Assembly (NCBI GenBank): GCA_013400115.1
Contig: VXBP01003843.1
Coordinates: 252,032-316,031, forward strand
DNA length: 64,000 nucleotides
Direction: 5' to 3'
Source of the DNA: Rhinopomastus cyanomelas
Lineage: Eukaryota; Chordata; Aves; Bucerotiformes; Rhinopomastidae
Part shown: positions 10,501 through 19,781 of the stretch, one piece after another
Layout: each line of letters begins with the position of its first letter
How positions within the stretch are numbered: position 1 is the stretch's first letter
Notes under the pieces: model-generated
What the model saw: the letters and a program-made list of their open reading frames with translations, nothing else
Told to the model about the DNA's origin: nothing
The model's database searches: none
Made by a program: the position numbers and the translations under genes

Positions 10501-13500
10501 CCATATGTGTCCCCCACCAATCACTGCACGTCCCGTCATCTCTTCGGTGTCCTACTCTGTCCCCTGCATAGAATCATTGCATTGCAAAATGGTTTAGGTT
10601 GGAAAAGGCCATTAAAGATCATTGAGTCCAATAATGAACCCAACTGTAGTCTGACTCCCTCTGTCCCCTAAAAGTTTGGCATATTTGCTGCCACCCCTGC
10701 ACACATCCCCTGCAGATCTCTCACTGCCCCCTATCATCCTCCAGCCTCACTTGCCTGCTCGCCCCCTGCCAGCCTACTCATCTCCAGGGGCTGCTGCTCT
10801 CGTAGCAGTGGCTGCTCCACATCTGCCTGGCCAGTGCCTGAGCGCTGTAGCAGTGCTGGCTGCAGGGTCTCCACTGATTCAGTTTCATCAGGGTGTCTAG
10901 AGCAGCAGGGAGGGTCTAATGTTAGGTCAGCATCAGTGACACACATCCCCCTCCCCGAATCTCATAAGACAGACCCAGTCCCAGAGGTGCAAAGGAACCC
11001 CCAGTCTGGTCTGGGAGGCAAAGCCAAAACACAGAAGAGCTTTGCCACCCTCTGTCAGGCTCCAGGGGCACTTGCTGGGACCAGATCCAGCCCAGACACT
11101 CCACCAAGGGACCATCAGTTCCAGCCATACTTGTGCTGCAGTAGCAGCGTCCTCAGGATGTTGTCCCGGTCCTGTGGTTTGATCTGCCCCTCGTAGATCA
11201 TCTGGTCAATGAGGATATGGGCAATGGCTGCCATTGAGGTGGCCGCCACATCAAGGAGCACAGTACCTACAGGGACAGAAGTGTCACTGGCCAAGCAACA
11301 TGGGGTTCCCACTGCTACCTTGACCCTGGCTAGTGTCCCCACCTTTGGCCAAAGCCCGTCGGATCTCCAGGAGGCTGCGGTAGGTCAGGAAGGAGAGATG
11401 GGGCTGTCCCCAGTGTCCGGCTTCTTTGAAGTCCTCCTCCAGCTTGAGCCAGTGGCTGGCCTCCATCCAGCACAGCTCTTTTGCGCTGTCCATGACCAGC
11501 TCGTGCAGTTCCACGTAGCCCTGCAGCCAGTACCAGGGCACATAAGTGTTCCCCTGACTTCTCTGTGGACCTCCAGAACCCATGCCAGCATCTCCCTGTG
11601 CCCTGGTGTCCCCAGGGCTTGGTGTGAGGCTAGTCCCTGTGTGGCCACAGTGTACCTTTTCTGGGGAATTGGGAGGGAATGGATGTCTCTGGGACAACAC
11701 TCACCTCATGGATGTCCCGCCGGGACACAAGCCTCCTGCTCCCTGCTGCTTCCAGGTCCACATCAGTCACCGACGCAGCTGCAAGAGGAACCACCAACAC
11801 GTGAGCTGGTCCCAGCCTCAGCCAAGGCCCCCCGGGGTCTCTTGGAGGCATTTCCTCCTGTCACAGACCCAGCTGTGGTGGCCTGGATGTGTCCCCGTCT
11901 CCATTATCCCCATCCCAGACCCAGCTGGGTCTTGCTGGAGGTGTCCCCCACCCATTACCCCAGCCCAGACGAGGTTTGCTGGATACGTCCCCACCTCTGT
12001 AACCCACATCCTTAACCCCAATTAGGGTTGGCTGGATGCGTCCCTTCATCACCTCCTACCCCACCAGTGACCATCTCCAACCCGCAAATCCCTGCAGCCC
12101 GGCTCTCCAGTGGACATCACTGAGGCTGGGGTGAGTGAAGTCAGGACTCATGGGCCACACACTGCCTCATCATCCTGTCTCCAGCACACCTCTGTCCCCA
12201 GCACCCAGCCACGGCTGCTCCTTGGACTGTGACAGGGACAGCACATCCCTGTGAATCAACCAGCCAGACCCCAGGAGCCTGCAGTGTCTCTGTCCTCTGT
12301 CTACCTGCGGTCCTCACTGCGTTCCCCCTGTCCCTGCAGGCTCTGACCCTATAAAGCAGGGGCTGAGCCCCACACCCCAGAACCGCCCTGTGTGCACCGT
12401 AAACCCCCAAGCACTTTGCCTTTGCTGACAGTAAACACCAGTGCGGCTCCCGCCAGCCCGTGGCCATCTCAGTGCCAGGGACGGGCTCACGCATTTCCCT
12501 CAGTCCCTACTGGGGACCAGCATGGTCCCCTTGCTGCCCCCAGCTGGGTCACCTGTTGGGATGATGTCACAAGATCTACATCCTGCTCTTCCTGATGAAG
12601 GAGGACCAAGCATATGTGGAATGGGGCACCTCCCTGCCACAATGTGTTGGCCATGTGGCACGAGGAACAAACCCATCCTAGTCCCGTCCCGCTGCCACCT
12701 AGCTGCCCAGCACCAGCCAGTGTTCAGCCCCAAGTGGTTCTTGTCCTCACCCCAAACAAAGACTTTATTTACCCTCAATCAGTGGGCAATTGTGAGCAAG
12801 TGGCAGCAGTCACCCTGCAGCATGCCCTGCCGCCCAGGTGACAGTCACCCTGCAGCGACTGGGGATGTGGGACAGCAAAACTGGAGCGGGCAGTGCGGCA
12901 GAGGGCTGGGGTTTGGGTAGGGAGATGCCAGGGCTGAGGTACATCCCCTGGTGCCCCCCACAGTCACTCACACTGCCCTCCACCACGGTGGCTCGCCTGT
13001 CCCGGGGGGGCCCCAGCTGTGCGCCTCCTCCCATCCAGGTCATAGCATCCCCGGCGGCTGGGCAAATACTGCCTGCAAAACACACACCGCCGGGACTGTG
13101 GGTCAGCGCAGGCTACCCAGGGTGCTGGCAGCTTTTTCTCCTTGCTGATACCAGTCAGGCAGGTGGGGCCACAAGGTCCAGCCCCATCCCTGATCTGGGG
13201 GACTCACCGCAGGGGCGTCAGCTCCTCGGCTCTGGCCCTCCACGCGTGCAAGGGGGACCTGGTGCCTGCACAGAACAGGCGGCAGCTTTACCCCCCAACC
13301 TGCATCACCCCAAATGATGGTGATGCAGGAGCTGGCATGGCCCAAGCAGCCCCTTGGGGTGGCAGCTCTAAATTTAAGGATCTTCAGGGACACTGACCAC
13401 CCCAGACTCACCTCCCTCCCCAGGGGCTCTCTTGGGTGACCCCAAGCTCAGTCCCATCATGGGAACCCACAGCCCTCACAATGGAGGAGGTACTTTACTG

Positions 13501-14203
13501 CCCCCAGGGTTTTGGCAAAGGGTGCCACTGCTTACGGGCAATGCAATCCCAGGGGATGCATGTCCCTTCCTGACCCCTCCAGGCACTGAGCAAGCACAAC
13601 ACTGGCACCCATGCAACATGTCTGCACAACATGCAGTGCTGGTGCCCATGCTACACTGGCATCCATGCAACAGATCATCTGTGCCATGCTGGTACCCAGG
13701 CATAGTGGGCACTCATAAAGCTCTGGTGCTCATGCAGCATGTCAACTTGAACCGTTGGTGCCCCCGCAATGCTGACACCCCAGTGCCAGTTCCTGCGCAA
13801 CAGTAGTGCCCAAGCTGTGCCATCAGCCATGCAACACCGCTACCCATGCGATCTCATCGCCCATGGAATGCCACCACCTCTGCAGTCACATGCATGACAC
13901 GTGTCACATGCATGACACCAGTGCCTGTGCACAAATGCCCAGTGTCCCCCAGCACCACTCACTGCTCATCTCCCCCAGTGATAGGTGGGAGCCCTTGATG
14001 CTGGGGTCCTCGTAGCCCTCAAAGTCCAGGCTTCTCTTCATCCTCTCTTCGTAGGCCTCCTGTGGGACAGAGAGAAGGGGCTCAGCAGGGACCAGCATCC
14101 CCAGCACCTCGCTGGGGTTGTGCCAGGGTTGGGAACCAGTTGGGGTACAGCAGCAGAGCCAGGGCTTGGGGCCGGGTGTCCCTACCTGGCTGGGCCCCTC
14201 CAT
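4550..14203 (-). CDS. SLC4A1: Anion exchanger 1 (band 3), chloride/bicarbonate exchanger, spliced
   Basis: Electroneutral Cl-/HCO3- exchanger of the red-cell membrane; its cytosolic domain anchors the membrane skeleton. Coding exons, 5' to 3': 14203-14186, 14059-13963, 11778-11705, 11520-11343, 11266-11131, 10896-10751, 10351-10285, 9720-9536, 9045-8835, 8728-8525, 8294-8146, 7676-7482, 6907-6740, 6493-6404, 6288-6122, 6020-5767, 5686-5517, 5270-5097, 4630-4550. Splice sites are GT/AG and phases agree except one extra base at 10351/10285 (see findings). The product is about 920 residues, the usual length. It starts MEGPSQ, as in birds. The band 3 cytoplasmic domain (GYVELHELVMDS onward) is followed by the membrane domain from DDPLRRTGRPFGGLVRD. 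Landmarks are FAALSPAVTFGGLLG, GFSGPLLVFEEAFFS, the human K539 and K851 equivalents in FSKLV and VKTWR, an NSS sequon before ARGW, and the C-terminal LDADD carbonic anhydrase II motif. The stop is TAA. Paralogues AE2/AE3 are excluded by the short N-terminus and AE1-specific tail. Confidence 0.96.
4660..5045. repeat. Degenerate GGGACA/GATGAGGA minisatellite in SLC4A1 last intron
   Basis: The intron between 4630 and 5097 is filled by imperfect purine-rich units such as 'gggacagggatgaggac' and 'gggatggggacaagaat'. It generates long spurious open frames on both strands. Confidence 0.75.
7830..8035. repeat. Degenerate CATCACCCATGTGC-type repeat in an SLC4A1 intron
   Basis: Imperfect units around 'catcacccatgtgccatcatcc' occur between the coding exons at 7676 and 8146. 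No coding content. Confidence 0.6.
9130..10020. repeat. Degenerate GGGACA/ACATGGGG minisatellite around SLC4A1 exon 9720-9536
   Basis: Both introns next to exon 9536-9720 (9130-9400 and 9745-10020) are made of imperfect 'acatggggacacaggg' units. Similar purine-rich arrays occur at 4660-5045, so this locus repeatedly accumulates the same sequence type. Confidence 0.7.
10567..10662 (-). mobile_element. Short CR1 3'-end fragment in an SLC4A1 intron
   Basis: The plus strand reads CATAGAATCATTGCATTGC, then AAAATGGTTTAGGTTGGAAA and a CCATTAAAGATCATTGAGTCC stretch. This is the reverse complement of a CR1 3' terminus, truncated after about 95 bases. Confidence 0.75.
11866..12065. repeat. Minisatellite with about 50-bp unit in SLC4A1 intron
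   Basis: The phrase 'ctggatgtgtcccc' recurs with small changes at about 11883, 11935, 11981 and 12032, spaced 46-52 bases, with 'attaccccatcccagac' between copies. At least four units are seen. Confidence 0.75.
12066..13962 (-). other. SLC4A1: Large SLC4A1 intron between exons 13963-14059 and 11705-11778
   Basis: I found no exon in this stretch; the flanking coding phases join directly (ATG AGC A / CT GCG), and the joined segment matches the avian protein in length. At 13580-13930 it holds a degenerate repeat built on 'gcacccatgcaacatg'. A second exact repeat, 'gcatgacac' with 'gtgtcacatgcatgacacc', lies near 13890-13920. Confidence 0.6.
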
Positions 14204-14259
14204 GGCCCTTGCCTTGCCAGGTCCCCGCAATCAGCCCGGCGACACCATAACCCGGCGCT
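14204..14259 (-). other. SLC4A1: SLC4A1 5' UTR part of the start-codon exon
   Basis: Upstream of the ATG (14201-14203 on plus) the minus strand has a good acceptor: a pyrimidine-rich tract (TCTCTCCCTTTCCCCCC) and then CTGCAG, AG complementing 14260-14261. The start-codon exon is therefore probably 14259-14186, with 56 bases of leader. The true first exon lies further upstream and was not identified. Confidence 0.6.
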
Positions 14260-17200
14260 CTGCAGCGTCGAGGTGGGCGCGGGGGGAAAGGGAGAGAAAA
14301 CACATTAGGAGAGGCTGGAGCAGCGCTCAGTGCCACCCAGGACATAGGTTTTGTCCCCTGGAATGGGGCTGGGGCTGGACACTGTGACCTCCACTTGTGT
14401 AATTCATTCCTCATGGGCTTGGAGGTCATGAGACCAGGGCTCCCCAGGGAAGTGGTGCCCTGTCCTGCTGCCAACCCAGAGAGGAATGAACGTCAAGTGA
14501 CAGGCAGCACAGAAGCTTCCCACCAGGCATGTGGCATCCCAGCCCAACCCTGGCCACGCACATTGGCTGGTTCTGCCCTGCCCTCTGCCCAAGGTTCAGG
14601 TCATCTTTTGACCCACGCCCAGGGTTCAGATCCTGTAGAAATACATACACATGGCTCAGGTTCTACACAACCACTTGTGTTGGGGTGGGTGGGGGGAGTC
14701 CCATATAGACCCAAGCACAGAGACTGGGATACCACACTGCAGTGCCCAGGACCTCAAGCCCTCTCAGCCAGTGTCAGAGCACCGGGGTGAGGAAGGTGAC
14801 ACCAAGACAAAGCCTGGATCCTGGAGAAATCCCCAAGCACTACGGCACAAACACCACAGGGTGCCCATGCTGCACCCTTAAACCTCTCCACCCTGCACCC
14901 AAAGCCTCTGAACCCCTTTGGTTAGTGCCTGGAAGGAGGAGAAGGTGCAGCCTGTGCCTGCATCTCTCCTCCGCACCCCTCAGTGCTTCCTCTGCTCTGT
15001 CCGTCCCCACCGCGCAGCTGCCCCGGGGCCGTGACGAGGGTCAACCGCCAGGGGGCGCCCTGTCGCTGCACTCGCCCTTCTCCCCCCCAGGGCAGCCTCG
15101 AGAGGGTCCTGGCGTGTTCGCCCTGCAAAATACTCCCTGTGACCCTCCACCGGCCCCCGAGCCCAGAGCGTCCGGGGGGAAAGGTGCTGCGCCAGGACCC
15201 TGAGTCCTTCCCTGCCTCAGCCTCCCCCCTTCATCATGGGGAAACCCCCAGGTTGGGGGGACCGAGGACCCCACTGCCCCTCGACTCCTGGACCAGGGAC
15301 CCCACACACACAAGGGTGGGTGGTCATGGCCCAGCAGCAGGGGAGCTGCAAGGTCAAGGTATATAAGGGGCTTTGAGGAGGGGGACAAGCCCCTCCAGAT
15401 CTCACCGGCCTGATGCAGGAGCTCACTCCCAGCCAGGGGCTACAGGAACCAGGGGGTGTGGGGTGTCCCAAAGACCCCTCTGCAAGCCCCGAAGGTGTGT
15501 GGGAGCCACGGCGGGACTGCTGGAGCCAGGACTGGCTCTGGAGCGGCCTCCTCCTTCCTGCCCCGCCTGCCCCCCCCGGTCTGGGGCCCCCCCAGTCACC
15601 CCTAGTCCCACCGGCCATTCTTGCATCATCCCAGTACTCCGGGCTGCACCCCGCTGATAACACCAAGATCAGGGGGCCCCCACCCCGTTGCCCCCCACCT
15701 TGTCACGGGACATCCTGCACCCATGTCACCCTCACCCACTGAGTCCATCCCTGGGTCACTCTGCATTGTAGGGAACCTATACAGCCTCTCATTCCCACAC
15801 CAGACACCTGTGCTCCCAGTACAGAGCCCATTCTCCTATACAGTATCCTGTGGGCACCAGACAGAACCCATACATCCCACAGCATAAGCACAACATAAAG
15901 CACATAAGTCCTACGTCATGGACACCATGTAGAGCCCATAAGTCACAAATCATGGACGTGGTATGGTGTTCACACACCCCATGGGCACAGTAAAGAGCCC
16001 AAATCCTACACCAGAGCCAGTGTGCTCAGTATAGAGCCTGATGTGTCTCAAGACTGGCCTCACACCTCCTGCACCACAATTCCAGCATGGCCCAGTATAG
16101 AGTTCACACATCCCAGAGTACATAGTGCATCTGCTCAGCTTGGCGTCCATACCTCCACACAGTTTGGTATAAAGGCCGTATCTCCCACCCCATCCACACC
16201 TCCATGCTCCACCATCCATACAGCATGGTTTGGTCCAAGACCTCCCTCCTACAGCAGGGACTTAGTATGGAGTCCCTGCCGTATGTGGCATCCACACCAC
16301 CCATGCCATCCACACCACCCATGCCATCCACACAGTGTGGCTGGTGTCCCTCTTGCAGCAGGTACCACCATGGCTCAGTATGTAGCCCACACAACACATG
16401 CCATGCATATGGTGCAGGTGGGACCTCCTGCAGTAACTACTAGCCCAGTTCAGCATGGAGCCTATAGACCGCACACCATCCATGCACCAGGCTCAACTCC
16501 CTGCTGCAGGAATCCCTGACACCTCCAGCATCTCCCACCCCAGCACATCTCACTGACAATCCCACACACCCCATCCCACACCAGGGGCACCTGAGGGTAC
16601 TGCCCCAGCCCTGCCTGGTTCTGCCGTCTCCCCAGACCATCCCACCCTTCCCACTCCCAGCACCCAGGGACACCCCAAGGTGTTACAAGCACCCATGACC
16701 CCACACCTACCCCTGGGGTGGGCTCCACGACACCCCTTCCCTTGCCACCAGGCCCTGCCCGGGTTCTGCCTGCTGCTGCCCGTGAGGAAAGAGCCGCGCA
16801 GCACGGGGGAACGTGCCCAAATGCCCTGAGTCACGCTCATCTCTCTAATCTCCCCCAACCTTGGACTCACCCAGCTCCCCCCACATCCCAGGGCCCCCCA
16901 TAAACAAGGTTATCAAGGAGCAACATCTTGAGGAGTCAGGGCTGGGCCCTGCCCTCCACCCACCCATGCCCCAGCCACTTGCTGGCCCTGGCTTCCACAG
17001 GCTACACTCTCAGTGTCCCCCTCTATCTTGTTTACAGCTTTGGGTTTCCCTGCAGGGAATCCCCGGGATCCCTCTGGTTGTCCACCCTTTCACCAGGGTT
17101 GGGGTTTTCTGGTTTTTTTTTTTAAAGGGGCTTCTTGGGGAGGTTCCAGCAGGTAAGGAGGAGCAAAGTGCTGGCGTGGGAAGAGGCGGTGTTGTTGGGT

Positions 17201-17260
17201 GTCTGTCCTCTGGGATCACAGGGGAGCCCTGCTGAGAGATCAGGCAAGGTTACTTTGGGG
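14260..17260. promoter_or_regulatory. Upstream region of SLC4A1: possible erythroid control DNA
   Basis: No coding exon was identified. GATA motifs (WGATAR) occur at 15655-15660 (TGATAA) and 16910-16915 (reverse). A CACCC box lies near 15680, next to the first. A TATATAAG sequence lies at 15360-15367, but in plus orientation. GATA1 plus KLF1 (CACCC) control of AE1 is established knowledge in vertebrates; that these sites do it here is inference. The true SLC4A1 first exon and start site were not located. Confidence 0.35.
15780..16480. repeat. Degenerate minisatellite built on CAGTATAGAGCCCACACATCC
   Basis: Imperfect copies of 'cagtatagagcc' recur at about 15818, 15930, 15986, 16029, 16091, 16262, 16377 and 16451. 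Inside it an 18-bp unit is exactly duplicated at 16289-16306 and 16307-16324, with a third partial copy following. Open frames across it are repeat artefacts. Confidence 0.75.
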
Positions 17261-17275
17261 CAGGGCTAGTGGAGG

Positions 17276-17530
17276 ATGTGCACACGTGTGCGAGTACACG
17301 CATGAGAGTACGTGTGTGTGAGTACATGCACTTGTGTGTGCTCAGGCGTGCGCACATGTATTAGCACGTGTGGGTGTGAATACACATAGATGTGCGTGGG
17401 TCTCTGTCTTTGCAGTCTCTCTGATGAGCTCCCAGCCCCAAATCTCAGGGTGCAGGTAAAGCACTGAGGTGGGAACCTCTTACACACGTATGAGATGCAC
17501 ACACACGCATAGACACACACACACCAGCAC
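17276..17530. repeat. TG-rich then CA-rich alternating tracts
   Basis: Alternating purine-pyrimidine sequence of the TGTGTGCG kind runs from 17276 to about 17395. After ~90 bases of ordinary sequence, a CA-rich tract follows at 17482-17525. Such tracts can form Z-DNA. No gene is seen. Confidence 0.75.
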
Positions 17531-18413
17531 AGCAATGCTCAGGGACCTGCAGGGATGTGCCCTATTGCTTGTGTCCTAGCTGGTGGGGTGAGGATGGTGC
17601 TGTCCCCCCATCTTCGGGGATCACCCAGCTTGGGGCCCATGGGCTGCTGGCAGGTTCCACGAGGTTGGGGACACAGTGGCACCCCCAGCAGGGCCAGGAG
17701 CTGTGACAGCTGAGGGCTGGATGCTCTGATAACATCCCTCCATGTTATCTGGGTGCTGGTGAGAGGTCCCCAGCGGCCCTGGGATTTTGGGGGTCCTTCC
17801 CTCACCCCATGGGTTGCTCCACTGTCCCCCAATGGGATGCTGAGTCTTTGCAGGTTCAGAGGAGATAGTGTGGCACCCTAGGGGGCACAGGGAGGGGTTG
17901 TGTATCTCCACAGGTCGTGGGAGTGTTTGCTCTCTGCTCAGGGTGACTGATTTGTCTGGGTGCTGTGGAGGGGGGTGTGGCTGCTCCCCAATCCCCCCCC
18001 CGCTCCCTCATCCCCCCAGTTTCACATCAATGGGGAAATTGAGGCACGGTAGGGTAGGGTGCTTCTCCCCCACCCCAGGGGCTCACATACCACCTCCCGC
18101 CTTTTTGGGGGTATTCCACACACTCCAGAGACCCCCGTGGACAGCCCTCTAGGGAAGACAGCAGCATGCTCAGCCTGGAACCCCTAGTTACCCCTGGAGC
18201 TGCCCGGGGTCCGGCTGGAACCTTTGTCCACCCACCCCTCTCTCCCCACAGGGATCCCCACTGGTGGCACGTCCTGGCAAGGGGCTGGGCCAAGGAGGAG
18301 AGACACCCTTCAACCCCCCCCCAGCTTCATTCGCATCTTTTTTCCCCCAGGGACGAGAGATTTTGGGGGGGAGAGGGGGGAGAGAGAGCACCAGGCGCAG
18401 CATCACATCCCTA
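17531..18413. other. GC-rich intergenic DNA upstream of the assembly gap; inverted GATA pair
   Basis: This lies between SLC4A1 and the start of RUNDC3A. TGATAA at 17727-17732 and TTATCT at 17745-17750 form an inverted GATA pair 12 bases apart. Poly-G runs at 18364-18384 directly precede the gap. No exon is recognisable, although RUNDC3A transcription may start in or near this stretch. Confidence 0.45.
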
Positions 18414-18636
18414 NNNNNNNNNNNNNNNNNNNNNNNNNNNNNNNNNNNNNNNNNNNNNNNNNNNNNNNNNNNNNNNNNNNNNNNNNNNNNNNNNNNNNNN
18501 NNNNNNNNNNNNNNNNNNNNNNNNNNNNNNNNNNNNNNNNNNNNNNNNNNNNNNNNNNNNNNNNNNNNNNNNNNNNNNNNNNNNNNNNNNNNNNNNNNNN
18601 NNNNNNNNNNNNNNNNNNNNNNNNNNNNNNNNNNNN
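18414..18636. other. Assembly gap (223 N)
   Basis: A run of undetermined bases flanked by G-rich sequence. The first coding exon of RUNDC3A (about 35 residues in mammals) is not found on either side and most likely falls here. Confidence 0.95.
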
Positions 18637-18779
18637 ACCTGGGGATGCCGGGGGTGGGCTGGGGATGACGAGGATGGAGGGTAGAAGGGTGCGGGGGGGT
18701 GCGGCAGGGGTTGGGGGTAGTAGGGGCAGGTTGGGGGGAACCAGGGACCCCCCCCTGCGGGCTGGGGGCCCAGGAAGCT

Positions 18780-18848
18780 ACGTCAGGGCCCTCTCGCCGC
18801 GGAGGTGATGGAGGATGCGGGATGGAGGATGCGGGTTGCCATGGAAAC
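18780..18848 (+). promoter_or_regulatory. CRE half-site and RFX X-box near the 5' end of RUNDC3A
   Basis: ACGTCA at 18780-18785 is a CREB/ATF core. GTTGCCATGGAAAC at 18835-18848 matches the palindromic RFX X-box (GTNRCC, short spacer, RGYAAC). Between them a 'gatggaggatgcggg' unit is repeated twice in tandem. The sites lie just downstream of the gap, so they are promoter or first-intron elements of RUNDC3A. Binding is inferred from motif match only. Confidence 0.6.
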
Positions 18849-19069
18849 GTCCGACTGGACAGGGGTTAGGAGGGCAGGGATGGAGTGGGGACTGTGGGAG
18901 GAGCTGGGGGTCCCTGCCTGTCCCGAAGCCTGCTCTGGCTCCCGGCCCTGGGGCTGCTGGTGGCAGGGGGGACATAAGAGGCATCAGGGCTTGGGGGCAC
19001 TGTGCCAGGGACACCCGGGTCCTGCCAGGGAAAACCAGGTCCTGCATGGCTTCACACCAATGCATGGGG

Positions 19070-19335
19070 GACTTCCAAATCCCGCTGTCATGACATGGGG
19101 ACCTCATGTATCTCTTTGCTGCGACACAGCACATCTCCAGATCCTGATGTCATGACATGGGGACCCCTTGATCTCACCATGGCACAGGACACCTCCAGAC
19201 TCCACTGTCAAGACATGGGAGCTCTCTTGGCCTCATAGTAACATAGGGCACCTCTAAACCTCTTAACTGAGCTGAGGACATGTCCAGACTTCACTGCTGG
19301 CACCTCCAGACCCCCTGTCATGAGAAGGCACTCCC
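19070..19335. repeat. Minisatellite with about 58-60-bp unit in RUNDC3A intron 1
   Basis: Units built on 'ccagactccactgtcatgacatggggacc' and ending in 'gcacct' start at about 19076, 19137, 19195, 19254 and 19307. The later copies are shortened. Confidence 0.75.
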
Positions 19336-19781
19336 TACCTGTCATCACATGGGTCCCCAGCCTCACTTTTCCCATGTATGGCCATGACCCACAAACAGCG
19401 TGATTCCTTCACCACAAGACCTGACCCATTACACACTGCCTGTCTGGGCTCAGTGGGTTTCATGTCCTCAGCATCTCTCTCCATCGAGCATGAGCAGTGG
19501 GGCGGAAGGGGAAGCCATCACCGCCTGCACATGGCCGGGGAGGAAAGGGGCCTTTGTTTGTCCTTCCTGGCCACTTGCACAGCAGGGGAGCGGTGGCTGC
19601 CCTGGTGGGCTCCCTGGGGACACAGGGGTCAGTGAGCTGTAGCTCATGGCCCAGCCCAACGCCCACTTCCCGCTGCCAAAAGCCAATGTCTGCAAAAGCA
19701 CTTTGCACCATTGCTGAAACCTAGTGGATGCCGAGTGCTGATGCCTGTCCCCTCTTGCCCATGATTGTTGTCCCCCTCCAG

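Noticed and set aside
10778..10896. Donor at 10776-10777 (ATG A / GTAGGC) as the end of this SLC4A1 exon
   Set aside because: GTGAGG at 10745-10750 is the better donor, and the nine extra codons it includes match the length of the avian protein. Neither choice fixes the phase conflict.
11209..12015. 268-codon open frame on the plus strand
   Set aside because: It lies antisense to SLC4A1 exons 11131-11520 and the 50-bp minisatellite. No domain, and the real coding exons are on the other strand.
13590..13960. CRISPR-like or functional repeat array
   Set aside because: The units are degenerate, irregularly spaced and sit in an intron of a vertebrate gene; this is a decayed minisatellite.
15360..15367. 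TATATAAG as the SLC4A1 TATA box
   Set aside because: It is in plus orientation, opposite to SLC4A1, and no plus-strand first exon follows. Kept only as a note in the upstream-region entry.
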